From: Gammaproteobacteria bacterium
Lineage (GTDB): Bacteria; Pseudomonadota; Gammaproteobacteria; Acidiferrobacterales; Sulfurifustaceae
Direction: 5' to 3'
Assembly (NCBI GenBank): GCA_004298065.1
Contig: SCRL01000041.1
Span: 1-64,000 of the forward strand
Length of the DNA stretch: 64,000 bases
Within the stretch, counting starts at the first letter, position 1, and each line of letters starts with the position of its first letter. Under the pieces are notes generated by a model. The model saw only the letters and a list, made by a program, of their open reading frames with translations, had not been told where the DNA came from and made no database searches. The position numbers and the translations under genes are program-made. This document shows, one piece after another, positions 11,696 to 21,036 of the stretch.

Positions 11696-13707
11696 GCGCG
11701 GATACCCTGCTCAAAGTCGAAAATCTCCGGGCGTATTTCGACACTCCCGAGGGCACCGCGCGGGCCGTGGACGGCATCGATCTCGACATCCGCCGCGGCG
11801 AGACGTTGGCGCTGGTCGGCGAGTCCGGCTGCGGCAAGTCGGTGTCGGCGCTGTCGTTGTTGCGGCTGTTGCCGCAGCCTGCCGGGCGTATCGCCGGCGG
11901 GAAGATCTTGCTGGCCGGCCAGGACTTGCTGCGCCTGCCGGAACGCGACATGCGCACGGTGCGCGGCAAACGCATCGCCATGATTTTCCAGGAGCCGCAG
12001 ACCTCGCTTAACCCGGTACTCACCGTGGGAGAGCAGATTCGGGAGTCGTTGCCGGAGAAGCGGACACTTTCGCGCGCGCAGGCGCGTGCGCAAACGGTCG
12101 AGCTGCTGCGCGCCGTCGGTATTGCCGACCCGGCGCGGCGCGTGGATGAGTATCCGCACCAGCTTTCCGGCGGCATGAAGCAGCGCGTGATGATCGCCAT
12201 GGCGCTCGCGGCTAAGCCCGACATCCTCGTGGCCGACGAGCCGACCACGGCGCTCGATGTCACGATCCAGGCGCAGATTCTCGACCTGCTCAAGGACCTG
12301 CAAAAGCAGACCGGCATGGCGATCCTGCTCATCACCCACGATCTCGGCGTGGTCGCGGGGATGGCCGATCGCGTGGCGGTGATGTATGCCGGCCAGATCG
12401 TCGAGCAGGCACCGCGCGCGGCATTTTTTACCGCGCCGAAGCATCCCTATTCGCAAAAACTCTTTCGTTCGTTGCCCTCGCGTCTCAAGCGCGGCGCGGC
12501 GCTCGAAATCATCCAGGGTTCGGTGCCGCGGTTGACGGAACCCATGCGGGCCTGCCGCTTCGCCGATCGCTGCGACCACGCGTGGCCACTGTGCCGCGAG
12601 CGCGAGCCGCGTTGGAGCGGCGCCGGCGAGACAGGCGTGCGTTGTCATCTGTACGATCCCCAAGTCTCCGCGCCGGCGACGGTTATCACGTCGACGACGG
12701 CCCCGGTATCCGCCCCGGCCGCGCCGGAAGCGGGCGCGGCGCTGCTCCAGGTGCGTGACCTGAAGGTCCACTTTCCGATCTATCGCGGCGTGTTCCGGCA
12801 CGCGGTCGGTCACGTGAAGGCGGTGGACGGAATTTCGCTCGATATTCCCCGCGGGAGCACGCTGGCGCTGGTCGGCGAGTCCGGTTGCGGCAAGACCACC
12901 GTGGGCAAAGGTATTCTGCAATTGCTGCGTCCGACGTCCGGCAGCGTGGTGTACGAGGGACAGGAGCTGACCGCATTGTCCGCGCGCGCGTTACGGCCAT
13001 TGCGCCGGCAGTTTCAGGTGATCTTCCAGGACCCCTACGGCTCGCTCGACCCGCGCATGCTGGTGGGCGAGATGATCGAGGAGGGCATGCGCGTCCAGGG
13101 ACTCGGCGGCGACCGCGCCGCGCGCATGACGAAGGTGGCGCAGCTGCTCGAACACGTGGGCCTGCCGCGCGATGCGGTTGGGCGCTACCCGCATGAGTTT
13201 TCCGGCGGCCAGCGCGCGCGCATCTCCATCGCCCGGGCGTTGGCGGTCGAGCCGCGGCTTATCGTCTGCGATGAACCGACGAGCGCGCTGGACGTTTCAG
13301 TGCAGGCGCAGATCCTGAACCTGCTCAAGCGGCTACAGGACGAGCTCGGGCTTTCCTACCTGTTCATCACCCACAACCTGTCGGTGGTGGAATATCTCGC
13401 GCACGAGGTGGCGGTGATGTATCTCGGGCGTATCGTCGAGCACGGGCGCGTGGAGGAGGTGCTGGACGCACCGCGCCATCCCTATACCGAGGCGCTGCTG
13501 TCGGCGGTGCCGTCGATTGAGCCGGCGGCGCGTCGCATTATCCGGCTCCCGGGCGATATTCCGTCACCGGCCAATCCGCCGCGGGGGTGCCATTTCCATC
13601 CGCGTTGCCCGCGCGCGATGGATGTCTGCCGTGAGGTCTATCCGGGCGAAACGACGGCAAGCCCCACCCATCGGATGAGGTGTCATTTGTACGGAAACGG
13701 AAAATAG
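11692..13707 (+). CDS. ABC transporter double ATPase (fused OppD-OppF / YejF type)
   Basis: Two complete ATPases lie in one 671-residue chain. The first has Walker A GESGCGKS near residue 43, signature LSGGMKQRV, and Walker [13 protein letters not shown]. The second repeats this with [17 protein letters not shown] and [12 protein letters not shown]. Both halves end in the oligopeptide-transporter C-terminal domain with Cys patterns CRFADRC-x6-C and CHFHPRC-x6-C plus a later RCHLY, the layout that binds a 4Fe-4S cluster in DppD/DppF-type ATPases. A Pro/Ala/Thr linker (about 325-345) joins the halves. The ATG at 11692 overlaps the permease stop. The chain energises import by the two permeases. 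Confidence 0.94.
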   Translation: MSADTLLKVENLRAYFDTPEGTARAVDGIDLDIRRGETLALVGESGCGKSVSALSLLRLLPQPAGRIAGGKILLAGQDLLRLPERDMRTVRGKRIAMIFQEPQTSLNPVLTVGEQIRESLPEKRTLSRAQARAQTVELLRAVGIADPARRVDEYPHQLSGGMKQRVMIAMALAAKPDILVADEPTTALDVTIQAQILDLLKDLQKQTGMAILLITHDLGVVAGMADRVAVMYAGQIVEQAPRAAFFTAPKHPYSQKLFRSLPSRLKRGAALEIIQGSVPRLTEPMRACRFADRCDHAWPLCREREPRWSGAGETGVRCHLYDPQVSAPATVITSTTAPVSAPAAPEAGAALLQVRDLKVHFPIYRGVFRHAVGHVKAVDGISLDIPRGSTLALVGESGCGKTTVGKGILQLLRPTSGSVVYEGQELTALSARALRPLRRQFQVIFQDPYGSLDPRMLVGEMIEEGMRVQGLGGDRAARMTKVAQLLEHVGLPRDAVGRYPHEFSGGQRARISIARALAVEPRLIVCDEPTSALDVSVQAQILNLLKRLQDELGLSYLFITHNLSVVEYLAHEVAVMYLGRIVEHGRVEEVLDAPRHPYTEALLSAVPSIEPAARRIIRLPGDIPSPANPPRGCHFHPRCPRAMDVCREVYPGETTASPTHRMRCHLYGNGK

Positions 13708-13740
13708 AAACGCCGGTAGCGGGACGCTTCCGGCACAGGA

Positions 13741-15222
13741 CTAGCCGTTCGGCAATTCGTGCTCGACCGCGGCGGACGGCGTCTTGCCCGGCCAGATTTT
13801 GAGCTTCTGTCCCAGGCGCAGCACGTCGCTCGCCTGCATCAGGTTCCACTCGCGCAACTGGCGTACCAGCACGTTGTACTTGCGCGCGATGCTGTAAAGC
13901 GTCTCGCCCGAGCGCACGCGGTGGACGATGGGCTGTCCGGCACGCGGGGCCTTGACCGAGGCCACGACCGCCTTGGTGCGGGTTTGCGAAGCGAGAACCG
14001 GATTGATCGGGCGCTCCGACATCGGAATCAGCAGGTCCTGGCCGACGTGCAGGCTGTTTTTCGTGAGCTGGTTGGCGGATTTGACGGCCTCGTGCGTGAC
14101 GCCGTAACGCTTGGCGATCTGGCCGACGGATTCGCCGCGCGCTACCTGGTGGTGACGATACTGCACGCGCTCGTTCTCCGGCAGGTTGGTGAGCGCCGTT
14201 TCCAGCAGCTCTTTCTTGTCCACTGGCACGAACAGGAAATGCGGGCCTTCGGGATCGGTAGCCCAGCGGTTGAAACCGGGATTGATCTTGTGCAGGTGGT
14301 TGACATCGACGTCGGCGAGTTTGGCGACCACGCCGAGATCGATCTGCGATTTGGTCTCGACGCGCGCGAAATAGGGCTTGTTCGGGATGGACACGAGCCG
14401 GATGCCGTACTTCTCCGGTTCGGAGACGATGTTCACGAAGGCCAGCAGCCGCGGCACGTAGTTCACGGTTTCGGCGCGCAGCTTGAGATTCTCGTAGGTG
14501 GTCGGCAAACCGCGCGCGCGGTTGTACTCGATCATGCGCGAGACCTTGCCTTCGCCGGCGTTATAGGCCGCAAGCGCGAGATGCCAGTCGCCCTGGAAAT
14601 CTCCGTGCAGTTTCTCAAGATAGTCGAGCGCGGCCTTGGTCGCGGCCTCGACGTCGCGCCGGCCGTCATACCACCAGTTCATCTTGAGGCCGTAGAGCTT
14701 GCCGGTGGGCGGAATGAACTGCCACAGCCCGGCAGCCTTGGCGCGTGAGTACGCGTAAGGCTTGTACGCACTCTCGATTGCCGGCAGCAGCGCGATTTCC
14801 ATCGGCATGCCGCGCTTCTCGACCTCGTCCACGATGTAGTAGAGATACATGCTGGCGCGTTCCATCATTGCCTGCATGAACTCGGGATTGTTCATGAACC
14901 ACTGCTCGTGCTTCGCGACGAGCCGGCTGTCGAGCTTGCGCATGCTGAAACCGGCGCGGATGCGCGCCCAGATGTCGGCATGGTGCGCCAGTTCCAGCGC
15001 TGCGCCGTTCGCGCCGCGGATCACGACCGCCGGCGCCGGTGTGCCCCTGGCCACGGCAGCGGGTTCGACAGCTTTTTCGGTGTCGGTAGCAGTCGTGCTT
15101 GCGCAGCCCGCGGCCAGAAAACCAGCGAGCAGTAGGGCGGCGGAGGATGGGAAGCGGCGCCGTGGAGTGGAATACCACGGCGATTGGGGCAGGACCGACT
15201 TCTTACTTCTTGTTTGATCCAT
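13741..15222 (-). CDS. mltD: Membrane-bound lytic murein transglycosylase D with two LysM repeats
   Basis: The protein of 493 residues starts with a lipoprotein signal ending in the lipobox LAAGC (Cys40). A family-1 soluble lytic transglycosylase domain follows with the catalytic Glu150 in LLPAIESAYKPYAYS and the motif AAGLWQFIPPTGK. Two LysM peptidoglycan-binding repeats lie near residues 355-405 and 430-480. The enzyme cleaves the glycan chain to 1,6-anhydro ends, from the periplasmic face of the outer membrane. It is convergent with the ABC importer operon and is followed upstream by gloB on the same strand; mltD beside gloB is a known gammaproteobacterial neighbourhood. Confidence 0.95.
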   Translation of the reverse strand: MDQTRSKKSVLPQSPWYSTPRRRFPSSAALLLAGFLAAGCASTTATDTEKAVEPAAVARGTPAPAVVIRGANGAALELAHHADIWARIRAGFSMRKLDSRLVAKHEQWFMNNPEFMQAMMERASMYLYYIVDEVEKRGMPMEIALLPAIESAYKPYAYSRAKAAGLWQFIPPTGKLYGLKMNWWYDGRRDVEAATKAALDYLEKLHGDFQGDWHLALAAYNAGEGKVSRMIEYNRARGLPTTYENLKLRAETVNYVPRLLAFVNIVSEPEKYGIRLVSIPNKPYFARVETKSQIDLGVVAKLADVDVNHLHKINPGFNRWATDPEGPHFLFVPVDKKELLETALTNLPENERVQYRHHQVARGESVGQIAKRYGVTHEAVKSANQLTKNSLHVGQDLLIPMSERPINPVLASQTRTKAVVASVKAPRAGQPIVHRVRSGETLYSIARKYNVLVRQLREWNLMQASDVLRLGQKLKIWPGKTPSAAVEHELPNG

Positions 15223-15268
15223 GTGCTGCGATATTAGATGTAACCCCGTGTTTCGTCAATAATTTTCG

Positions 15269-16042
15269 TCACCGGAAGCCATCCTTCCATCGGCGCAAAA
15301 GCGCGAAGGTTTCGGTGTCCGATGCCGGCTCATGACCGGCCCGGGCAGCCACGGCGCGATGCACGGCAGGCTCGTATACGCGCAGGAACGGATTAACGCG
15401 CCGTTCGAGCGCGATCGTCGAGGGCACGGTGGGTTCCCGCCGCGCGCGGCGTTCGCCCACCTGCCGCTGGTAATCGCGGATGTGGGAATTGTCCGGCTCC
15501 ACCGTCAGCGCAAAGCGCAGGTTGGCCGCGGTGTACTCGTGCGCGCAGTACACCGCCGTGTCGGGTGGAAGCGCCGCGAGGCGCGTGAGCGAACGGTGCA
15601 TCTGCTCGGCCGTGCCTTCGAATAACCGACCGCAGCCAGCGGAGAACAGCGTGTCGCCGCAGAAGAGCAGCCCGTGACCGTAATAGGCGATGTGCCCCGC
15701 GGTATGGCCCGGGACATCGAGCACTTCAAATTCGAGCCCGAGCGCATCGAGCCGGACGCGGTCGCCGTCGCTCAGGCGGTGCGTGATTTCGGGAATGCGC
15801 TCGCGTGCCGGGCCGTACACCGGCACGTCATAACGAGCCAGCAATTCCCCGACGCCGCCGACGTGGTCGCCGTGGTGGTGGGTGCAGAGGATGGCGACAG
15901 GAACGAGATTTTGGCGAGCGAGCGCATCCAGCACCGGTACGGCATCGCCGGGGTCGACGATGGCCACGCGGTCGGGTGAAACGCCGCGGATCAGCCAGAT
16001 ATAGTTGTCCTCGAAGGCGGGGACGTGTAAAACAGAGGTCAT
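15269..16042 (-). CDS. gloB: Hydroxyacylglutathione hydrolase (glyoxalase II)
   Basis: The 257-residue metallo-beta-lactamase-fold protein has the full dinuclear metal motif THHHGDH, the later HTAGH and FCGDTLFSAGCGR segments and CAHEYT, all diagnostic for glyoxalase II. It hydrolyses S-lactoylglutathione to lactate and glutathione, completing methylglyoxal detoxification. It is divergent from the methyltransferase gene with about 34 bases between starts, matching the gloB / yafS / rnhA / dnaQ arrangement of enterobacteria. Confidence 0.96.
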   Translation of the reverse strand: MTSVLHVPAFEDNYIWLIRGVSPDRVAIVDPGDAVPVLDALARQNLVPVAILCTHHHGDHVGGVGELLARYDVPVYGPARERIPEITHRLSDGDRVRLDALGLEFEVLDVPGHTAGHIAYYGHGLLFCGDTLFSAGCGRLFEGTAEQMHRSLTRLAALPPDTAVYCAHEYTAANLRFALTVEPDNSHIRDYQRQVGERRARREPTVPSTIALERRVNPFLRVYEPAVHRAVAARAGHEPASDTETFALLRRWKDGFR

Positions 16043-16076
16043 CTTGCAAGTGTGGGAGGCCGGAGAAGGGACGTCA

Positions 16077-16865
16077 ATGCACCATCGCCACTCCGATAAA
16101 GCGCTGCGCGAGCGCCTGGCCAGCTGGTTCGATACCCCGCTCGGGCGTTCGGTGCAGGCCTTCGAGTCCCACCGTCTGCGCGAAATCCTGCCCTCGCTCT
16201 ACGGCACCGTGGCGCTGCAACTCGGCCGCGTCGGCCAGCTCGACATGCTCGATGCCTCGGCGGCGCCCACACGTGTGCTGCTCGATCTCATTTCCGGTCC
16301 CAGCGGCGTGTCCGTCGTCCACGGCCGGCCGGAAGAAATCCCGCTCGACACCAACAGTGCGGACGTGGTGATCCTGCCGCACACGCTCGACTTCAGCGAC
16401 GATCCGCACCAGGTATTGCGCGAGGTGAATCGCGTGCTGCGCCCGGAGGGCCATGTGGTCGTGCTCGGCTTCAACCCCGTGAGCCTCTGGGGCCTGCGCC
16501 GGCTGGTCGCGCGCCGGCCGCATCCCATGCCGTGGTGCGGAAAATTCTTCCGTCTCGCGCGCGTCAAGGACTGGTTGTCGCTGCTCGAATTCGAGGTCAC
16601 GCACGGCCAGATGCTGTACTATCGCCCGCCGCTCAAGCGCGAAAGCGCGATGGACCGATTGCATTTCCTCGACAAGATGGGCGACCGCTGGTGGCCGATG
16701 ATGGCGGCGGTGTATCTGGTGGTGGCCAAGAAGCGGGTCATCGGTGTCACGTCGATACCGCTCGAATGGAAGAAAAAGAAAATCGTCGGTCCGGTGGCCA
16801 CCGAGCCCGCCGCGCGCGGCATGGTGCTGCCGTTCCAGCGCCGGAGCACCAAGCGGCTTGGATAA
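16077..16865 (+). CDS. Class I SAM-dependent methyltransferase, YafS-like
   Basis: The protein of 262 residues has a methyltransferase type-11 core: a degenerate SAM-binding strand, then [39 protein letters not shown]. The start at 16077 is preceded by GGAGAAGGG; the frame opens earlier at 16005 but overlaps the gloB 5' region. The stop overlaps the likely rnhA start, so the two are translationally coupled. The substrate is unknown. The gene is conserved at this position between gloB and rnhA in gammaproteobacteria. Confidence 0.88.
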   Translation: MHHRHSDKALRERLASWFDTPLGRSVQAFESHRLREILPSLYGTVALQLGRVGQLDMLDASAAPTRVLLDLISGPSGVSVVHGRPEEIPLDTNSADVVILPHTLDFSDDPHQVLREVNRVLRPEGHVVVLGFNPVSLWGLRRLVARRPHPMPWCGKFFRLARVKDWLSLLEFEVTHGQMLYYRPPLKRESAMDRLHFLDKMGDRWWPMMAAVYLVVAKKRVIGVTSIPLEWKKKKIVGPVATEPAARGMVLPFQRRSTKRLG

Positions 16866-17295
16866 AGTGACGATTTACACCGACGGCGCCTGCCGCGGCA
16901 ATCCCGGTCCGGGCGGTTGGGGCGCGATCCTGCAATATGGCGATCGCGAGAAGGAGTTTTACGGCGCCGAGAAGGACACGACCAACAACCGCATGGAGTT
17001 AATGGCGGCTATCCGTGCGCTGGAGGAACTCAAGCGCCCGTGCGACGTGACGCTTACGACGGATTCCCAGTACGTCAAAAAAGGCATCACCGAGTGGCTG
17101 GCAAGCTGGAAGCGTCGCGGCTGGAAGACCGCCGACAAGAAGCCGGTGAAGAATCAGGAGTTATGGCAGCGGCTGGAAAAGGCCACGGAGAAGCACAAGA
17201 TTCACTGGAAGTGGGTCAAGGGGCATAGTGGCCATCCAAAGAATGAAAGAGCTGATCAGCTTGCTAACCAAGCTATCGATGAAATGTTGCTTTAA
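16858..17295 (+). CDS. rnhA: Ribonuclease HI
   Basis: The 145-residue enzyme carries the four acidic catalytic residues in [35 protein letters not shown] and NERADQLA. It degrades RNA in RNA-DNA hybrids during replication. The TTG at 16858 is preferred because it gives [10 protein letters not shown], equal in length to known RNase HI; a GTG at 16867 is the alternative. The start overlaps the methyltransferase stop by 8 bases. Confidence 0.95.
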   Translation: MDKVTIYTDGACRGNPGPGGWGAILQYGDREKEFYGAEKDTTNNRMELMAAIRALEELKRPCDVTLTTDSQYVKKGITEWLASWKRRGWKTADKKPVKNQELWQRLEKATEKHKIHWKWVKGHSGHPKNERADQLANQAIDEMLL

Positions 17296-17379
17296 TCGAT
17301 TTTGTTACATGCCGTGAGAACTGTGAATATGGTAAACGCTATCGTCCTAATTTAAATGTTGGTTGTTGGGAGGCATGGA

Positions 17380-18384
17380 ATGACTGTGGATCTTATAAAG
17401 ACAGTATTGGACATTTTTGTGGTTATTTCTGTAACTGTATTAACCATCATGTTACCGGTATATGTCATCGCATTCTCTTTAGTCGGGCCCTCTGTGGGTC
17501 GACGGAGAGAGGAGATGGAGAAACTCAGCGCTGAAGAAGTGCAAACAAATAAGGAAGCGATTGAACAGGCAAAAAGTGCTCTGGAGAATAAGAATACTGA
17601 AGAAGCTAGGCAGAAATTAATAGAACTTCAAAATCAAAAGTCAAAGATTGAAGAAAAGAGGGAGAAAACCGAAATACGCTATTCATCTTTAGGATTGAAA
17701 CGCGCATTACTGTATCCGTCATTGCTTCTTATTCTTTCAGCGATTTTCTTCAAGCTCGCTGTAACTGTGCTTACAGCAGCACAAGTTTCAACCGATCTGT
17801 CACCAGATACATCGTATTCAGGGATAGCTATTCTGTTGGTTTTATTAGGAAGTGCATGCTTGGTCGTTTCAGCTAATTATATTTTTCAAACATTAAGTTT
17901 AGTTGAGGAGCTTGGAAAAACAGTAGCTGAATTCAATCGGCAGGAGCTAAGTAATACTTTGCATGATGCATTGACAAAATGGCAGCGTATATCAGAAAGT
18001 AAACTCAAGATAAAAATATCCCTTCTATGGCGGAATATTTTCCCGCCTTTCCACCTAGAAAAGGGGAAACCAGAAACTTTTTCGTTCGAGTTACCTCTTG
18101 AAGGAACAAACGTCGTAAGAGATGCAGAAGTATGGTTTTTACTGCCACCCGGTTTTGAATTTCAAGGGGTAGAGACGTGGACGCAAGGAGCTGATCGCGG
18201 AACTATTGCAAACCATGTCACCACAAAAATTAAATTTGAAAAACTCCAGAAAAGAATGTCGAATCCAGCAAAAATTACAATACTAACAAAGGCCGATCCC
18301 GGAACTTATAAAGGTTACTACGAAATTTATTCTGAGGAATATATTACCGAGCAACGCCAAGAGTTCGAACTAATCGTAGAGTAA
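17380..18384 (+). CDS. Unknown three-helix membrane protein with coiled coil, AT-rich
   Basis: I do not recognise this gene. The ATG at 17380 has a GGGAGG site 6 bases upstream; an earlier ATG at 17356 lacks one. The product has 334 residues: a membrane helix (about 8-33), a charged coiled coil (about 45-105, rich in Lys, Glu and Gln), two more helices (about 112-135 and 146-170), then a soluble C-terminal half with beta-type patterns (FSFELPLEGTNVVRDAEVWF). Base composition and codon use are clearly more AT-rich than in rnhA and dnaQ on either side. The two flanking genes are normally adjacent, so this looks like a horizontally acquired single-gene insertion. Confidence 0.75.
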   Translation: MTVDLIKTVLDIFVVISVTVLTIMLPVYVIAFSLVGPSVGRRREEMEKLSAEEVQTNKEAIEQAKSALENKNTEEARQKLIELQNQKSKIEEKREKTEIRYSSLGLKRALLYPSLLLILSAIFFKLAVTVLTAAQVSTDLSPDTSYSGIAILLVLLGSACLVVSANYIFQTLSLVEELGKTVAEFNRQELSNTLHDALTKWQRISESKLKIKISLLWRNIFPPFHLEKGKPETFSFELPLEGTNVVRDAEVWFLLPPGFEFQGVETWTQGADRGTIANHVTTKIKFEKLQKRMSNPAKITILTKADPGTYKGYYEIYSEEYITEQRQEFELIVE

Positions 18385-18450
18385 ACGTAGACTAGTGCTG
18401 CGACATGAAGCCGCTTTACTTGACGGCAACTTTAGATGTAATAATGAAAA

Positions 18451-19185
18451 ATGCGACAGATAGTTCTTGATACCGAAACCACCGGCCTCGAACCAAGCGA
18501 AGGCCATCGCATCATTGAAATCGGCTGCGTGGAGTTGCAGAACCGGCGGCTTACGGGCAATCACTACCACCAATACCTCAATCCCGGGCGCGAGATTGAC
18601 GCCGGCGCCATCGAGATTCACGGCATCACCAACGAGCAGCTCGCCGACAAGCCGAAGTTCGCCGATATCGTCAAGGATTTTCTCGAATTCGTGAACGGCG
18701 CGGAGTTGATCATCCACAACGCCCCGTTCGACGTCGGCTTCATCAATAACGAATTGGTGTTGATGAATGGGAAGAAAATGGCGCCGCGCATCGACGAGCT
18801 TTGCGGCGTCATCGATACCCTGAAGCTCGCGCGCGAAAAGCACCCGGGCCAGAAGAACGATTTGGATTCGCTGTGCAAGCGCTACAGCGTGGACAACTCC
18901 AGCCGCACGCTGCACGGCGCGCTGCTCGACGCCGAAATCCTGGCCGACGTGTATCTGGCCATGACCGGCGGCCAAACAGGCTTGTTCGAGGAGCCGCGCG
19001 GATCGTCGAAGGGCGGTGCCGTGCAAACAACCGTTCGCCGGCTCGATCCTAACCGTCCGAAATTACCCGTTATCGCGCCCACCGCCGACGAGTTGGCCGC
19101 GCACCAGACGTGGATCGAAGAACTAGATAAAAAGAGTGGCGGGAAGTGCCTCTGGAAGCAGTTGGAAGATTCCACCACTCACTGA
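18451..19185 (+). CDS. dnaQ: DNA polymerase III epsilon subunit (3'-5' proofreading exonuclease)
   Basis: The 244-residue protein shows all exonuclease motifs of the DEDDh family: LDTETTG (Exo I), HNAPFDVGF (Exo II) and HGALLDAEILADVY (Exo III). A likely sliding-clamp-binding element QTGLFEE follows near residue 174, and the Pro-rich C-terminal tail ends in the region that contacts the polymerase subunit. It proofreads in the replicative core. The ATG at 18451 lies 66 bases after the AT-rich insertion gene. It is convergent with the Crp/Fnr regulator. Confidence 0.96.
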   Translation: MRQIVLDTETTGLEPSEGHRIIEIGCVELQNRRLTGNHYHQYLNPGREIDAGAIEIHGITNEQLADKPKFADIVKDFLEFVNGAELIIHNAPFDVGFINNELVLMNGKKMAPRIDELCGVIDTLKLAREKHPGQKNDLDSLCKRYSVDNSSRTLHGALLDAEILADVYLAMTGGQTGLFEEPRGSSKGGAVQTTVRRLDPNRPKLPVIAPTADELAAHQTWIEELDKKSGGKCLWKQLEDSTTH

Positions 19186-19208
19186 CTTAGTTTTACCCGC
19201 CGCGGTAT

Positions 19209-19862
19209 TCAGCTCCGCGCCGCAACGCCGTGAGCCCGGCGTTTCGCCAGCCGTAGCTCCGATCCATGCCGAATGACCAGGCCTTCGGCCTCCAGACGCG
19301 CGAGCGTGCGGTACAGCGTCTCGTGCGTGAGGCCGAGTTCGGCCGCCCACGCCTTGCGCGACACCGCCAGCGTCACCACGCCGTCGCTGCCCTCGCTTTC
19401 GAGGTAGTGAAGGATGCGTTCCTGCGCGCTTTTCAGCGCCAGCCGTTCGCCTTGCGCGCGCGCCCGGCGCAGCTCGCGCGACAGGTGCGCGATCCACGCG
19501 CGGCGAAACGTGGAATCGTTGTCCAGCGCCTCGCGCGTGGCGGCGAGCGGGATGCGCAGCACCTTGCTCGGTCGCGCCGCCACGGCGTCGCAGTGGTAGA
19601 CGCCGGATTCGAGGCTGGCCTCGGCGAAGAAACCGCGCCGTGTGCGCTGAAGAATCACCTCATTCCCGGCGCGCGAGCGGCGCACCAGCCGCACCTCGCC
19701 CGTAAGCAGGAAATAAACCGCTTGCGGGCGCGCGTCGCGCCGGAAAACGGTTTCGCCCTTATCGAAGTCGTGGACGACGGTAACGGCACGCAGCGATGAC
19801 GGCAGGAACGACAGCTCCGGGTGTGTGTGCGTGAGTGCGGGCCAGTCCATGTGTGTAGCCAT
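19209..19862 (-). CDS. Crp/Fnr-family transcriptional regulator
   Basis: The protein of 217 residues has an N-terminal cyclic-nucleotide-binding-type beta barrel (FDKGETVFRRDARPQAVYFL, about 33-52) and a C-terminal winged helix (AWAAELGLTHETLYRTLARL, about 172-191). The Fnr-type iron-sulfur cysteines are absent, so it is not an oxygen sensor of the Fnr kind. The effector is unknown. An alternative start is the Met at residue 5. It sits next to the TauE, MBL-fold and cytochrome c' genes and may control them; no operator was identified. Confidence 0.88.
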   Translation of the reverse strand: MATHMDWPALTHTHPELSFLPSSLRAVTVVHDFDKGETVFRRDARPQAVYFLLTGEVRLVRRSRAGNEVILQRTRRGFFAEASLESGVYHCDAVAARPSKVLRIPLAATREALDNDSTFRRAWIAHLSRELRRARAQGERLALKSAQERILHYLESEGSDGVVTLAVSRKAWAAELGLTHETLYRTLARLEAEGLVIRHGSELRLAKRRAHGVAARS

Positions 19863-19929
19863 ATGCGTTAATACCCGTTACTCCACGGCTTCGCCAAGGT
19901 ACGCGGCTGCCGTCGGCTCGACTGGGGCC

Positions 19930-20847
19930 CTACCCATTGCTCGTTACAGACGCCAACAAATAATGCACCGCCAGCAAGGCGACCAGGGCACCGAGGAGCG
20001 CTTTCAGGGCCGTATGCGGCACATAACGTTGCAGACGCGCGCCGGCGTACATGCCGAGTGCGCCACCGACGCCGAACAGCACCCCCAATAGCCAGTCGGG
20101 ATGGGTGGCAAGCCCCGGCGGCGCTGGCAGAAAGTTGTAGAACGCGACACCGGCAATCGAGGTCAAAAAGGTCGCCGCCAGCGTTGCGCCGGCGATCGCA
20201 TGCACCGGCAGTCTGAAAAAAGCGATGCAGAACGGCGCGATGATCGCACCGCCCCCGATGCCGTACACCCCGCCGACGATGCCGACCAGAAAGGCAAGCA
20301 CCAGCATGGCCGGCAGATTAAAGGCGTGGGTCTCGGCGCCGAAGCGGAACGTCACACGCGCGGGCGTCACGCTGAGCGTTCGCACCACGGCATCGCGTGG
20401 CGGCACGCTCGCGTCCGCCGTTTGCAGATTGCGCCACCCGGGCAGAAAGCCGGGCAACAAGCGCCAGGCCAGATAGAGCAGCACGCACCCGGCGAAGATC
20501 TTGAAGGCCGCAGGGTCGGGCAGCCACCACACGCGTACGTAGTAACCGATGACCACACCGGGCAGCGTACCGACGGTAATCGCCCAGAGGAGCGGCCAGT
20601 TCATGCGGCCATCGCTCATGTAGCGATAAACCCCGGAAGGAATGGCGACCAGGTTGAACACCAGATTGGTCGCGCTCACCGAGGGCGTGGTGTAGTGCAG
20701 CACGCTCATCTGGAACGGCAGCAGCAGGAACGCGCCGGACACGCCCACCATCGAGGTGAAGAACGAAATGGCGAACGCCGCCAGCGGCGGCAGCCACAGC
20801 CAGGTCTCCACGCCCGAGACGGGAAACACATAGCGCAGAAAATCCAA
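19930..20847 (-). CDS. TauE/SafE-family membrane transporter (sulfite exporter-like)
   Basis: The 305-residue protein has about eight hydrophobic helices and the two internal Gly-rich repeats of the TauE/SafE family: FFTSMVGVSGAFLLLPFQM near the N terminus and GIVGGVYGIGGGAIIAPF in the second half. Members move sulfite, sulfoacetate or related anions across the inner membrane. A long central loop (about 105-160) separates the halves. It is on the same strand as the Crp/Fnr gene and divergent from the MBL-fold gene. The substrate here is not known. Confidence 0.88.
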   Translation of the reverse strand: MDFLRYVFPVSGVETWLWLPPLAAFAISFFTSMVGVSGAFLLLPFQMSVLHYTTPSVSATNLVFNLVAIPSGVYRYMSDGRMNWPLLWAITVGTLPGVVIGYYVRVWWLPDPAAFKIFAGCVLLYLAWRLLPGFLPGWRNLQTADASVPPRDAVVRTLSVTPARVTFRFGAETHAFNLPAMLVLAFLVGIVGGVYGIGGGAIIAPFCIAFFRLPVHAIAGATLAATFLTSIAGVAFYNFLPAPPGLATHPDWLLGVLFGVGGALGMYAGARLQRYVPHTALKALLGALVALLAVHYLLASVTSNG

Positions 20848-21036
20848 GAACCCCCCCCCGTTGTTTTGTTGGCGCGGTATCGTCAGGAGCGCCCGCAGCC
20901 TAATACCGGCGCGACCGCATGGCTATGAGGATGCGATTGGGCCGGAAATGGTTGCCATATGACTAAGATCATACCCGCGTGGGGTCGCCACGGTCCATGC
21001 TACAGGCCTCGCTCCTCATGCTGGAAGAAACTGCTC

